From the NCBI RefSeq assembly GCF_905171765.1, contig NC_053391.1:112767409-112831408 (forward strand): a stretch of DNA of 64,000 nucleotides. The letters run 5' to 3'. Position 1 is the first letter of the stretch, and each line of letters opens with the position of its first letter. The notes beneath the pieces are model-generated. The model was not told the origin of the DNA. It saw only the letters and a list, made by a program, of their open reading frames with translations, and did no database searches. This DNA is from Bufo bufo. Taxonomy: Eukaryota; Chordata; Amphibia; Anura; Bufonidae. The position numbers were made by a program, and so were the translations under genes. Below are positions 35,410 through 47,839 of the stretch, piece after piece.

Positions 35410-36045
35410 CGAAATTTCTCTAGTCTCATGGCCATGCAGACAGTATTATAATATTCGGAAGATCGAATTCTAAATCTTCGAATCAAATATAGGAGAGACG
35501 TCATTACCGGACTAAACAGGAAGCCACATAGGTGTAATCCCGCGAGAACTACTGAAGGCGGCTATCGAGGAGAACAACGTGAGACGCCAGAGTCTCCCAC
35601 ACCACCCGCTTCTTTACAAACACCGCGGACACACGTGGACTATTCCTGCAAAGAAGAGGTAAGCGGCTGAACACAGCCGGGAATACCGCTAATCTTCTTC
35701 CTTTTATTTCTGATTAAAAAACTTTGGGATTGAACTTTGACATAACAAAACTATCAGTCGATTGAAAGAACCCTCTCCAGCGCCTTATAGGCACTTATAA
35801 TACCTAAAAAACAAACAACCAAGGACATATTAGAAGGCCTTACAAAGAACTCTAGGTGCCACAAACACTAGAGGGTTGAATAGCCCTTCATGGTCATTCA
35901 TTATGTCATTCCAATATTAATATTCATCTGCCTCATTGTGGTTATATATTGATGTATTTTACTCATGTATTTTAATTTGTTGCATATTTTATCTTGAATT
36001 AAATGTGTGCTTTATGGTAGAGTGCTCGCCCAACCACATTTCTTT
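35385..36045 (+). repeat. Penelope-like pseudo-LTR, forward right arm
   Basis: It matches the left arm in reverse complement and begins at the predicted ribozyme cleavage position. A further 104 bases (36046-36149, ending in a CCACCACCACTACT-like stretch) separate it from the target duplication. Confidence 0.85.
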
Positions 36046-36165
36046 ATTTCCTACTCATCCTTGAGAGGTAGGGTGTCCTCTCCCTTGGGCTTGCAGCACC
36101 ATATCATAGGTTATATAGGAGAGTAGCCACCACCACTACTATCTACTTTCCATATTTTGGGCATT

Positions 36166-36917
36166 GCCTTTTATACCTATGTATGCTTCCAATGACAAAT
36201 CCAACGCTTAATATGCCCCATGAATCAATTATATACACATATATCTGGCAAATCTAATTCTTCCCCTCTGATTTCAGAGACATTAATCTCTGAATACTTA
36301 CACGTGAAAGCCTAACCCTCTATTTTCGTGACATTGTTGTGTCTAAGTAGCATTGACACATTTTGTAGAAGATATAGCAGTTGAGGAAAGCTAATCATTT
36401 AAATTTACTAATAGCCCCAAAAGCGACAAAAGGAGATATGCCCATCTAGTAAATTCTGATTTAATTTTGTGCATTATTGGAGTAATATTTAAATTATATA
36501 TCTCAGAATATAACTGTGCAATTTGGATTCCCAAGTATTTTAAAGAATCAATGACAAATCCCAAACCCTCTGTCGGCACCCACCTCACATTATTTGATGT
36601 GTCCAGACAAAAGACCTTGGACTTAATCAATTCGTATTTTGTAACCTGAAAATTCCTCAAACATCCTCAGTTTGGCAAGTACAAAGGATAAGTGAAGATC
36701 AATGTTATCTAAAATTAGATTATCAGCGAAAAGTGCTAAACGTACATCATCTTCACCTGTTTTCCCTGTTATTCCCGGTTTCAATGGCAATATTTAATAA
36801 CAGGAGTGATAATGAACACCTCTGTCTTGTGCCCTTGCCTAAAAATATTGGTTCTGGAAGAAAACCTGCCCCATTTACTTGAGATTTGGGGTTACTGCAC
36901 ATACCGTAGTATGTAAG
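36166..36917 (-). pseudogene. LINE reverse transcriptase, 3' half of a split copy
   Basis: On the minus strand, QVNGAGFLPEPIFLGKGTRQRCSLS-type residues (36770-36900) correspond to the reverse-transcriptase block that precedes the catalytic loop. The LKYLGIQI block and following region are at 36391-36560. Frames are broken between them. The upstream half of the same gene lies at 55154-55515, separated by the 18-kb hAT block. It is a dead L1/Tx1-type LINE, older than everything nested in it. The start of the element toward 36166 is not defined. Confidence 0.7.
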
Positions 36918-37156
36918 AAGATCATTAGAGATGAGAGAATCAAAGTTGACAAAGTGGAATTCGATGCGAATTTCCGGAAAAATTAGATTCACACCGAATC
37001 CGAATTTCCTCATTCTTCGTGGTAACAAATCACATTATTTCCTAAAATGTCTGCTGCATGTGTGAGGACATGGAGCAAGGAACTCTGGAAAGGCAGGATC
37101 ACCCATAATGCCATGCATGCAGCCAATCAGCAGCCAGCCATGTGATGTCACTGCCC

Positions 37157-37164
37157 TATAAATA
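37157..37164 (+). promoter_or_regulatory. TATA-like box in outer hAT
   Basis: TATAAATA lies 25 bases after an AGCCAATCAG-type CCAAT box region and ahead of a long leader. A TATA-type box at a comparable place is found in the hAT remnant near 26500 and in the nested hAT at 38559, so it is probably the family promoter. Confidence 0.4.
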
Positions 37165-37559
37165 GCCTCAGCAATCTTGGATTCTGCCATTTTCCAGTGT
37201 GCTTAGTGCAGAGACGTCAGCAGGCGCTAGGGACTGTGTTAGAAAAAACTTAATTGTGCTAAAAAAAACGATTTACAAGTTCAGGGAAAGATTATTCAAG
37301 GTGTAGGGAAAGGATAGGGAGGAATCATTCCACAGCATTTATGTTGAACAGGGTTTAGTAGGAGAGTTTACAGCCTGGGTAATAGGAACAATCCTGTTAC
37401 ACCTTGATGCACTGACTGGGGATCCAAATTTCCATTAAACAGCTCTGTAATTCCAGCAAACCGTTCTTGTTATTGGGGTGGAAGTGCTGTTTGATACAGC
37501 CATTAACAGGGTTTATTACAAGGAAATATTTTTACATCTTATTTGCCCTTGTTAGGTGC

Positions 37560-37850
37560 AGTTCTATGTTCTAAAGCATTTTTGGCTTGTATTAGTGGGA
37601 AAAAAAGGGCTTATTATCTGTTGTCTGGTGAAGTGCGAAAATTACAGCCCTTTTTGTCGTGTATTAGTGGCAAAATAAAAATATATTTGAAGTTTAGCGG
37701 TGCAGTTATATGTTCTAAAGCCCTTTTTATTGTGTATTAGTGGCAAAAGTAAAATATATTTGGCGTTCAGTGGTGTAGTTATATGTTCTAAAGCCCTTTT
37801 TGGTGTGTAATAGTGACAAAATAAATATATATTTGCCGTTCAGTGGTGCA
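37560..37850 (+). repeat. 74-bp tandem repeat array (first block)
   Basis: Units contain TATATGTTCTAAAGCCCTTT, then TGTATTAGTGGCAAAA and TTTGCCGTTCAGCGGTGCAG, about 74 bp per unit. The same array continues at 42862-42887, 48413-48601 and 52181-52293, in the gaps between nested elements, so it was one continuous array before they landed. Confidence 0.8.
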
Positions 37851-37967
37851 GTCATATGTAGTGTGGAGCAAACCCGAACTGTAAAGTTCGGGTCCGTACT
37901 GAACTTTACGATTTTTGGTACCCGGACCCAAACCTGAACTCTGCCGGAATATTTAGGGTTCGAGTTA

Positions 37968-38408
37968 GGCTACTTTCACACTAGCGTTCGGAGCGGGTCC
38001 GTCTGATGTTTCATCAGACGGATCCGCTCTTATAATGCAGACGTTTGCATCCGTTCAGAACGGATCCGTCTGCATTATAACTTAGAAAAATTTCTAAGTG
38101 TGAAAGTAGCCTGAACGGATCCATCCAGACTTTACATTGAAAGTCAATGGGGGCGGATCCGTTTGAAGATTGAGCCATATAATGTAATCTTCAAACGGAT
38201 CCGTCCCCATTGACTTACATTGTAAGTCTGGACGGATCCGCTTACACTGAGCAGAGCGGAGGCTGAACGCTGGCAGACTGATGCATTCTCAGCGGATCCG
38301 CGTCCACTGAGAATGCATTAGGGCTGGACGGCTGCGTTCGGGGCCGCTTGTGAGCCCCTTCAAACGGAGCTCACGAGCGGACACCCGAACGCAGGTGTGA
38401 AAGTAGCC
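37968..38408. mobile_element. Harbinger-like MITE nested in hAT
   Basis: Ends GGCTACTTTCACACTAGCGT and GTGTGAAAGTAGCC are flanked by TTA (37965-37967 and 38409-38411). It shares terminal sequence with the MITE at 7335-7800. A further internal copy of the terminal motif at 38098-38112 suggests one MITE inserted in or fused with another. The interior is built of ACGGATCCG palindromes. Confidence 0.75.
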
Positions 38409-38558
38409 TTAGGCGTTCGGGCATTTAATAAAGCTTGTTGAAAGGCTGCAGGGCAGGCAATCAACAAGCTTTTAAGCTGTGTGCCCTTGGAAGCCATCAC
38501 AGCCATGCCTTCTAATCGCATGACTGTGATTGGCCGGTGCATCATGTGACCCAGCATC

Positions 38559-38566
38559 TATATAAG
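38559..38566 (+). promoter_or_regulatory. TATA-like box of nested hAT
   Basis: TATATAAG lies about 460 bases ahead of the first transposase ATG and is preceded by a TGATTGGC (reverse CCAAT) box near 38527. Position matches the TATA box in two related copies. Confidence 0.4.
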
Positions 38567-39025
38567 CTGGATCACGTATAGCACTGCCCATCAGCTCTCA
38601 GTAGTAAAAGGGACAGAAAGCAGGCAGCTGAAGTGACGGACAGTGTTAGTGCGATTTTTTGTGGGTGCAATACACCATCTTTGCCCCCCTGACACAGAAA
38701 GCTAATCATAAATCAGGCTGTTAATTCTGTGGGTGACCTACAGAGATTTTTTTTGACAGTGCAATGCAACATTGTACTTTGTACCCCTGACACACAAATA
38801 TAATAGTTAATCCGTTTGTTAGTTAGGTGCACGTCATATACCCATTTATTGCGTGAAGTACAACTGCACTGCATAAGTGACAGGTAAATTGATATAGTTA
38901 ATCCGTCTGTTAGTTAGGTGCGCTTCATATACCCATATATTGCGTGAAGTACACCTGCACTGCATAAGTAACAGGGAAAATAATATAGTTAATCTGTCTG
39001 TAAGTTCAGTGGGTGACCTCAAAGA

Positions 39026-42000
39026 ATGAGGAGAGCATCAAATAAGGGACGCGCCCCTGGTCGTGGTGCTGCTGGGGTTGGTGGAGCTCCTGTTGCAGGG
39101 ACAGGACGTGGTTGATCTGTGCCAACTACATGCCCAAATGAAACACCTTCCTCAGGTGCATGTAGGCGACAGAACGTTCAGCGTTATTTTGTAGGCCCGA
39201 ATACCGGTGTATGAATGGAAAAGTCAGAACAAGTAGAGGCGGTAGAAGATTGGGTGTCTGACAGTGCCTCCAGTTCCTTCACATTGTCTCCCACCCGGTC
39301 CCCTACTGAAAGCACAAAATTGGCAACTGCAGCCCATGGGTATCTGTCTTTCACCTCACCCCCTTGCAAATCAGCCAAGCAGTCTGAGCACCAAATCATG
39401 CAGCAGTCTCTTATGTTTTTTGAAGACTCTGCTAACATGGTTTCTGAGGGCCGTCCACATAGCCCTGCTCCAGAAGTGGAAGAGATTGAGTGCACTGATT
39501 CCCAAACACTTATGTTTCAGGATGTGGACATGGGAGGACCACCGCAGCACATCTGTGATGATGACGAAACACAGGTGCCAACTGCTGCGGCTTTCTGCAG
39601 TGTGAAGACCGGCAAGGAGGGCAGGGGTGAAGAGTGGGTGGAAGATGATGTGGAGGATGATGAGGTCCTAGACGCCACATGGAATCAAGCTCATGCGAGT
39701 GACGTGTGCAGTTCGGAGGAAGAGGTGGTGGTCACACAGCACCAGCCGCACAGCAAAAGAGAGAGCAGTGTGCAAAAGCAGAGTGGCCCTCCCCTAGCCA
39801 GTACGCCTGCTACTGCCCACCGCACCCAGGGACTGAGCACACCCAAGCCAGCTCCAAGGAGTTCCCTGGCGTGGCAGTTCTTCAGACAATGTGCTGATGA
39901 CAAAACGCGAGTGGTTTGCACGCTGTGCAATCAGAACCTGAAGAGAGGCATAAATGTTCAAAACCTGGGCACCACCTGCATGACCAGGCATCTAAATGCA
40001 AAGCACGAGCTGCAGTGGAGTAAACAACTAAAAAACCACAAAAGATCCCAGGCTCCTCCTGGTCCCTCTTCTGCTTCAGTCTCGGCCTCTTCTTCCCCCT
40101 CTGGAGTGACAGTGGCACCTGCCACCCCGCAAACAGAGAATGTGGCAGCAACACCATCATGTCCGTCACTGTCGATAAGCATCTCCACAATGTCCCATGG
40201 AAGTGTTCAGCTGTCCATCTCCCAAACACTGGAGAAAAAGAGAAAGTACCCCCCTACCCACCCGTGATCCCTGGCCCTGAATGCCAGCATTTCAAAATTC
40301 CTGGCCCTTGAAATGCTGTCATTCCTTCTAGTGGGGACGGAGACTTTTAAAAAACTTATGGCGGTGGCTGTCCCACAGTATGTGGTTCTAAGCTGCCACT
40401 ACTTTTCCAGGCGAGCCATCCCCACCCTGCACAACCAAGTGGCAGACAAAATTAGGTGTGCACTGCGCAACGCCATTTATGGCAAAGTCCACATAACCAC
40501 CGATACGTGGACCAGTAAGCACAGGCAGGGACGTTATATCTCCTTATCTGCACACTGGGTAAATGCAATGGCGGCTGGGCTAAGGCGGATAGCAGTTTAG
40601 CGCATGTCCTTCTGCCACTGATGATTGCAGGACGTCTCTCTTTGCCTCCTGTTGGCTCCTCCTCTTACTCCACTTCCTCCTCTACCGCCTCATCATCTGG
40701 TCAGCATCACACCTTCACCACCAACTTCTGCACAGCCAGGGGGAAATCGACTGTTTTGAAACTCATCTGTTTGGGGGAAAAACTCCACACCGTGCAGGAG
40801 CTATGGACGGTCATGGAACAACAGACCAATTAATGGTTGGTGCCACTAAGCCACAAGTCCACCCTGGTGGTGTGCGATAATCGGCGAAATCTCGTAGCAG
40901 CTCTGGGCCTAGCCGGTTTGACGCACATCCCTTGCCTGGCGCATGTGCTGAATTTGGTGGTGCAAAGGTTTCTGAAAAATTATCCCAATATGTCACAGCT
41001 GTTGCAGAAAGTGTGGTGCGCGCTTTTGGCGTTCTCACCCTGCTGCTGTTTGCCTGAATGTGCTACAGCGTAACTTCGGCCTTCCTGCTCACTGCCTCAT
41101 ATGCGACTTGCCCACAAGGTGGAACTCCGTGCGAGCAGCAGCAGCAGGCGATAGTGGAGTTTCAGCTGCAGCACACACGGGGGAGTTGTTCTGTGGAACA
41201 GCACCACCTCACCACCAATGAGTGGGCCTCCCTGCGGGATGTGTGTGCCGTGTTGCGCTGTTTCAAGTACTCCACCAACATGGCCAGTGTCGAGGATGCA
41301 GTCCTCGGCATTACTATACCACTTCTATGTCTCCTTTAAAAAACGCTTTGGGCGATGATGGAAGAGGATGTGGCACAGGAGGAAGAGGAGGAGTAAGAGG
41401 GATAATTTCCACAGTTATCAGGCCAGTCATTCACAAGTGGCTTGGAGTGTGGGTTCCTGCACCACCAGAGGCCAGATACACAATTGTCCAGCCACGGCAC
41501 AGTTCTGGAGGATGAGGAGGAGGAACCGTGTTCACAGCAGGGTGGCACCCAAAGCAGCTCATGGGCATCAGTGGAGCATGGCTGGGGGTACAGAGGACAC
41601 AGAAGATACACCTCTTACAGAGGACCGCTGGTTGTTGCCTCTGGGCAATTTGGCACACATGAGCGACTACATGCTGCAGTGCCTGCGCAACGACCGCCGA
41701 GTTGCCCACATTTTAACCAGTGCTGATTACTGGGTGGCCACCCTGCTGGATCCCCGCTACAAGGACAACATGCTGTCTCTAATTCAGTCACTGGAGCGTG
41801 ATCGGAAGATGCGCGAGTACAATCGCACGTTGGTAGACACGCTGCTGATGGCATTCCCACCTGACACCGCCGGGGGCTCTGTGGAAGCACAAGGTGAAGG
41901 CAGAGGAAAAGTAAGAAGTCGCCAACGCAGCTGGGGCCCCGCCAACACCTCAGAAGGGAGGTGGTAGCATGGCTGAAATGTGGAAAAGCTTTTTTAGCAT

Positions 42001-42354
42001 TCCACAAAAACCAGCAGCACCAGCTGATATGGAACATCTTAGCAGGAGGCAGCATTCAGCAACATAGTGGAACAGTACATGTGCACACGCCTACATGTAC
42101 TGACTGATGGGTCTGCCCCATTCAACTTCTGGGTCTCCAAATTGGGCCCATTGCTTGAGCTTGCCCTTTATGCCTTGGAGGTGCTGGCCTGCCCTACGGC
42201 CAGTGAATTGTCTGAACATGTGTTCAGCATGGCAGGGGGGGTGATCATAGAAAAGAGCAGCCACCTGTCCACAGCCAATGTGGACAAGCTCACGTTCATT
42301 AAAATGAACCAGGCATGGATCCCACAGGACTTGTCCTTACCTTGTGCAGAATAG
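39026..42354 (+). pseudogene. hAT transposase pseudogene (BED-finger type)
   Basis: The likely start is the ATG at 39026 (MRRASNKGRAPGRG), stopped after about 29 codons. The longest open part is 39215-40267 (350 codons). It holds an acidic region, a BED finger (C-x2-C in VVCTLCNQN, H-x4-H in TRHLNAKH) and LEKKRKYPPTHP, ending in a stop where relatives continue. The first catalytic block (ITTDTWTSKHRQGRY) is near 40500, the second (LVVCDNRRN) near 40870, and YWVATLLDPRYK near 41725. The C-terminal dimerisation block (ACPTASELSEHVFSMAGG) is at 42185-42240, before the natural stop at 42354. All domains remain, but at least five stops or frameshifts separate them. Confidence 0.85.
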
Positions 42355-42887
42355 ACAAGTATACCGGCCTCACCCAGCTATTGTTATACTCCAGCTCACT
42401 TTCTCTTTGTTTTCTTTTTTATATTTCCCAATGTTTTGGGGTTTTCCCAAATTTATTTAAAAAAATACAAAAATAGTGTTAACAACCTCTTCCTCCACCA
42501 CCGCTTCCACCTACACCGCCACGTCCACCGCCTCCTCAACATCTTACTTCACTTTGACCTCCGCCTCCTAGTTCAAGTAATAATTTTTTTTTTATTCTAT
42601 GTTATTTTAATTCATTTCCCTATCCACATTTGTTTGCGGGGCAATTGTCCTGCTATTACCCCTATTTTGCTTCCTTTTGCAGCCCTCTAGCCCTTTCTAT
42701 GACCTTTTTAGAGCCATTTTAGTGCCCCAAAGTTCGGGTCCCCATGGACTGCAATAGGGTTCGGGTTCAGGGTCAAGTTCAGGGTCCCGAACTTTGCGGC
42801 GAAGTACGGCCGAACCCGGCAAACCCGAACTTCCAGGTGTTCGCTCTACCCTAGTCATATGTTCTAAAGCTTTTTTTATTGTATATA

Positions 42888-43536
42888 TGTCACGACTGTG
42901 ACTGATCCAGACAGGTCTGGGAGGAGAAGGTCGCAGCGACTTGCTACTCGCGATAGCTTGTGAGTTTGCTCCGTGGTTCAGGGTATGTCATCTGGGTTTT
43001 GCCTTGTGAACCTTTTTGTCCTGACTGGGAGTTTGTAGGCATCCTTCTCAGGTGAGTCCTGTCTGCCACTCCCAGCTACTATATTAGTTTCACTTTCACT
43101 TGCAGTCATTGCCAAATATAGTCCTTACTTCCAGTTCTATTCTGACCTTTGAAGGAGATCGTTTGATGGTGTTGCTGTGGAGCTCTTGTCCGGTGTGGAC
43201 TGTCGTGATTGGGATCGCCTTCTCTGCTCGTGACTGGATAAGTCTATCTCTGATATAGTTTGTTTGTTGCTGTCTTCCCCTGCTGTTCTCCTAGACATGA
43301 GTGATGGTGACTAGTGCTCCCATCGGCCTTTCCCCACTCTAGGCCTTTTTAGGGTGACTGAGGGTTTAGGCATCCTGCTCGCCGCACGGGTTCACACCCC
43401 GTCTAGGGTATCAGGGCAGACAGGTGCCAGCTTAGGGTTAGTCAGGGGTGGCCATACTATTCCCATCCGTAGATAAGGGTCCCCCTTCCCCTCCGTCTGG
43501 TGCGACACGACTGCTGCTGGGGTAGCGGTCGTGACA
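42888..43536 (+). repeat. 5' LTR of gypsy element
   Basis: It starts TGTCACGACTGTG and ends GGTCGTGACA, with TG...CA ends in an inverted repeat. By eye it differs from the 3' LTR at about six positions in 649. A plain tRNA primer site right after it was not recognised. Confidence 0.92.
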
Positions 43537-43630
43537 GTATATCTGGCCTTTAAAAAAAAAAAAAAAGTGACATTTCCTTTTCTTCTTTTTTTTTTGCTTG
43601 CTGTTTTGCTTTGTATTTTTCTGTTCCACT

Positions 43631-46600
43631 ATGGATCCGGTTACGGTTTTGGCGAAACAATTACAGGGATTATCCCTTGAAGTGGCAGGATTAAAAGCAA
43701 CAGTGCTGCAGCAGCCATCCTTGGGTTCCACCGTTGCTACGGGAAACCAAGGTACTCCTGAGCCAAAAGTGGCTTTACCTGATAGGTTCTCAGGAGGGAG
43801 AGACCAATTTGTAACCTTCAGAGAAGCTTGCAAATTGTTCTTCAGGTTACGCCCTAGATCCTCCGGCGGTGAGGAACAACGGGTGGGTATTGAAATTTCT
43901 CTCCTGCAAGGAGATCCGCAGGCTTGGGCTTTCTCCCTACCATCAGACTCTCTGGCCTTACGATCAGTGGAGGAGTTTTTTGAAGCCCTGGGTCTCGTAT
44001 ATGATGACCCGGACAGGGTCTCACTGGCTGAGTCTAAGCTACGTAGACTTCGGCAAGAGAACCGGTCTGCTGAACTATATTGTTCCGAATTCCGTAGGTG
44101 GGCTACTGATACGTTATGGAACGACTCGGCCCTTAGGAGTCAGTTCTGCCAGGGGTTGTCTGAAAAATTAAAAGACGCGCTGGCGGTATACGAGGTTCCT
44201 GGGTCTCTGGAGGCTGCTATGTCTTTGTCCATAAGAATCGACAGACGACTCAGGGAGAGACTATTAAATTTTACGGAGGCCTCTATAGGGCAGGGATCGG
44301 TTTTTTATGATCCAGTCGAACCAATGCAAATAGGGGGCGCCACTAGACGGGTGAATCCTCCTAAGTTCCGCTGTAGGTCAGAGGTTTGTTTTCGTTTGTG
44401 GGGGGAGGGGTCATTTTGTAAAGGTTTGTCCCTCAGAACCCAAGAGACCACAAACAAAGGAGCCGCCGGAAAACTAGAGTCCCCAGATTGTGCGGAGGAT
44501 AACAGTCTGGGCGTATTCGTTTCCTCCATACGCATGTCTCAGTTTTTGTTGTCCGCTACCGTTGAGGCGGGCAATAAGACTGAGATCTGTTCCGTCTTTT
44601 TGGACAGTGGGGCGGGGGTCAACTTGGTGGATTCACGGTTTGCTCAGGCTCTGGGTTTTACTCCAGAACCAATACGCAGAACTCTTCCTGTTTTTGCCAT
44701 CGACTCCTCCCCTCTTACTCAGAAAGAGTTAACTCAGATCATTCATAATATCCATCTTCAGGTAGGGGACCTCCATAAAGAGCATATCTCGTGTTATGTC
44801 CTGGACGGTCTTCCGGCTCCTATGGTATTGGGGCTTCCCTGGCTGGTGACTCACAATCCAGTGGTGGATTGGCAGGCCGGGGAGAATGTGGAGTGGAGTG
44901 AACATTGTAAGGACAACTGCTTGAGTAGTAGGTGCTCTACACTCTCTGTAACATCTTTACCTGCCTTTCTGTCAGATTTTATGGATGTGTTCTCTGAGAA
45001 GGGTTGTCAGGGGTTACCACCTCATCGTCCATATGATTGCCCGATTAATTTATTACCTGGGGCAAAACTACCTAAAACCTGGTTATACAATCTTTCCGGC
45101 CCGGAGAGGAAGGCTATGAAAGATTATATTTCGGAGAGTTTGGCTAAGGGACACATCAGACCCTCTTCTTCACCTGTGGCTGCAGGGTTCTTTTTCGTTA
45201 AAAAGAAAGATGGGGGCCTACGTCCTTGCCTGGATTTCCGGGAATTAAACCGGATAACTATCCGAGATCCCTATACTCTTCCTCTCATTCCCGACCTCTT
45301 TAATCAGGTTGCTGGTGCTAAATGGTTCTCCAAAATGGATCTCAGAGGAGCCTATAACCTGGTTCGCATCAAAGAGGGGGATGAGTGGAAGACGGCTTTT
45401 AATACTCCGGAAGGGCATTATGAAAATCTGGTCATGCCATTTGGTCTTACTAATGCGCCTGCGGTATTCCAACATTTTGTCAACGATATTTTTTGTCACC
45501 TTATCGGGAGATTTGTTGTGATATATCTTGATGACATCCTGGTCTATTCCCCGGATCTGGATACACATAAGATCCATGTGAGACAAGTGCTGCAGATATT
45601 AAGGGCCAACAAATTGTTTGCTAAGTTAGAAAAATGTGTGTTCGCCGTAAAAGAACTGCCATTTCTGGGGTATGTGTTGTCAGATTCAGGTTTCCGCATG
45701 GATCCAGAGAAAGTTCGGGCGATTATAGACTGGGATCTGCCTGAGAACCTGAAGGCATTGCAATGCTTCCTGGGGTTTGCCAATTTTTATAGAAAGTTTA
45801 TAAAAAACTATTCCTTGGTGGTCAAACCACTGACGGACATGACCCGAAAGGGATCCGATTTTTCCAAATGGTCACATGCAGCCAAAACTGCCTTTGCATC
45901 TCTGAAGGAGAGATTCACCTCGGCCTCTATTCTCGTACAGCCAGATGTCTCGCTTCCTTTTATTGTAGAGGTTGACGCATCAGAGGTGGGGGTGGGAGCG
46001 GTACTATCTCAGGGCCCGTCCCCTGGTAAATGGCGTCCGTGTGCTTTCTTTTTGAAGAAATTGTCTACTGCAGAAAGGAACTATGATATTGGCAACAGGG
46101 AACTTTTGGCTATTAAGTTGGCTTTTGAGGAATGGCGTCATTTTTTGGAGGGGGCAGTTCATCCCGTCACGGTGATTACTGATCACAAAAACTTATTATA
46201 TCTGGAGTCTGCTAAACGTCTCACCCCTAGACAGGCTCGGTGGTCGTTATTTTTTACTAGTTTTAATTTTGTAATAACCTATCGCCCGGGGGCAAAAAAT
46301 ACTAACGCGGATGCATTGTCTCGAAGTTTTCCTGGAGGGGGTGATGTTGAGGTACCAGAGCCCATTTTGCAAAAGGGGGTGGTGGTCTCTGCATTACACT
46401 CAGGTTTAGAGGGGAGGGTGTTGGAAGCTCAGGGGGACGCCCCGGCCTCCTGCCCCTCGGGTAAACTGTTTGTGCCAGAAAATTTACGACTGGAGATACT
46501 AAAAGAACACCATAACTCCACACTGGCAGGACACCCAGGTAGTAGGGCAACCTCTGAGTTAGTGTCTCGTCGGTTCTGGTGGCCTAAATGGCGCCAGGAG

Positions 46601-46813
46601 GTGTTGAATTTTGTGTCTGCATGTGCTACCTGTGCTCGTTCTAAGGTAGATCGTACTCGTCCGGCAGGGCGTCTTTTACCTCTGGCCATCCCCAACAGGC
46701 CTTGGACGCACCTGTCAATGGATTTCATTACGGATCTACCAGTATCAGCGGGGAAGACTGTTATTCTTGTAGTTGTTGACAGATTCAGTAAAATGGTGCA
46801 CTTTATTGCCTAA
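43631..46813 (+). pseudogene. Gypsy gag-pol: gag, protease, RT, RNase H, integrase N-terminus
   Basis: The ATG at 43631 opens a single gag-pol frame of 1,060 residues. Gag comes first (ACKLFFRLRPRSS region). The nucleocapsid zinc knuckle is garbled near residues 255-275. Protease shows DSGAG at about 325. Reverse transcriptase has YLDD at about 632-635, followed by RNase H with VDASEVGVGAVLSQ and TDHKNLLYLES. Integrase starts with an HHCC finger (H960-H961 region to C998) and the first catalytic Asp at about 1031. A TAA at 46811, with a second at 46817, stops translation inside the integrase core. The remaining integrase continues in the same frame from about 46830. Family function: copying RNA to DNA and chromatin-directed integration. 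This copy lacks a complete integrase. Confidence 0.9.
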
Positions 46814-46849
46814 TGCTAACACACTGGCGCAGGTTTTATTGACCACATC

Positions 46850-47839
46850 GTGAAGCTTCACGGGGTCCCTTCCGATATTGTTTCGGATCGTGGTACCCAA
46901 TTGGTTTCTAAATTTTGGAAAGATTTTTGTTCTCGTTTAGGGGTTCATCTGTCGTTTTCTTCATCTTTCCATCCACAGTCCAACGGTCAGACTGAACGTA
47001 CCAATCAAAACCTAGAGACATATTTGAGATGCTTTGTTTCCGAAAATCAGGAGGAATGGTCATCTTATTTACCGTTAGCCGAGTTTGCCATTAATAATCG
47101 TCGTCAAGAATCCACCGATAAGTCACAATTTTTTGGTGCGTATGGTTTCCATCCTCAGTTTTGTACGTTTAGTGAGGGGGGGCCGTCTGGGATTCCCGAG
47201 GAGGAACGATTTGCGTCTTCACTTTCTTCAGTGTGGCAGAGTGTGCAAGAAAGTTTGAAGAGAATTGGTGGTAGATACAAACGTGCGGCTGATAGGAAGC
47301 GCTCTGAAGGTCCGGACCTTGGGGTGAATGACTTGGTGTGGTTGTCTACCAGAAATATCAAGTTGAAGGTTCCCTCGTGGAGATTTGGTCCGAGATTTAT
47401 TGGTCCTTATAGGGTAATTAAGATCATTAACCCGGTGGCTTTTCGTCTGGAGCTACCTCAGACTCTAAGGATCCATAATGTCTTCCACAGATCTCTGCTT
47501 AAGAGATATGTAGAACCTCCTGAACCTCCACCGGTGGTTGTTGATGGCAGTCTTGAGTTTCAGGTAGAAAAGATTGTTGATTCACGATATGTTCGCCGCT
47601 CTCTTCAGTACCTCGTGCACTGGAAAGGTTATGGTTCCGAAGAGAGAATGTGGGTTCCAGCATCAGAGATAAAAGCGGACAGACTCATTCGGGCTTTTCA
47701 TAGCTCCCATCCGGAGAGGCCTGGTCTTGAGGGTCCAGGGGCCCCTCGTAGAAAGGGGGGTACTGTCACGACTGTGACTGATCCAGACAGGTCTGGGAGG
47801 AGAAGGTCGCAGCGACTTGCTACTCACAATAGCTTGTGA
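46850..47839 (+). pseudogene. Gypsy integrase C-terminal half with chromodomain
   Basis: This is in frame with the preceding gag-pol but separated from it by two stop codons at 46811-46819. It contains the second and third integrase catalytic residues (SDRGTQ near 46883 and SNGQTERTNQN near 46990) and the GPRFIGPYRVIKIINPVAF segment typical of the chromovirus integrase tail. A chromodomain follows (YLVHWKGYGSEERMWVPASEI, near 47610-47670). Chromodomains guide integration to modified chromatin. The last 25 or so residues are encoded by the start of the 3' LTR. The open-frame start here is a GTG and has no significance. Confidence 0.88.

Larger units (their letters stand above)
33628..36149 (+). 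mobile_element. Penelope-like retroelement with inverted pseudo-LTR
   Basis: The insertion is bounded by CCATATTTTGGGCATT at 33612-33627 and 36150-36165, an exact 16-bp target duplication. Inside, an inverted arm (33628-34284) is followed by a 5'-truncated coding region (GIY-YIG endonuclease), about 640 bases of AT-rich 3' non-coding sequence, a hammerhead-ribozyme candidate, and the forward arm (35385-36045) plus a 104-base tail. Inverted terminal repeats in front of a 5'-truncated body are a known arrangement of Penelope-like elements. The reverse transcriptase is lost in this copy, so it is not autonomous. Confidence 0.88.
37859..42853 (+). mobile_element. Nested hAT transposon, near full length
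   Basis: The left end TAGTGTGGAGCAAAC and the right end GTTCGCTCTACCCTA are inverted repeats. GTCATATG flanks both sides (37851-37858 and 42854-42861), an exact 8-bp duplication. The element is 4,995 bp and carries the longest hAT transposase remnant in the window. It sits in the 74-bp array of the outer hAT. Confidence 0.9.

Noticed and set aside
46811..46819. Programmed stop-codon readthrough in the gypsy integrase
   Set aside because: Two stops fall in a short stretch that is out of frame compared with the related integrase at 63.9 kb, so ordinary indel damage explains them.
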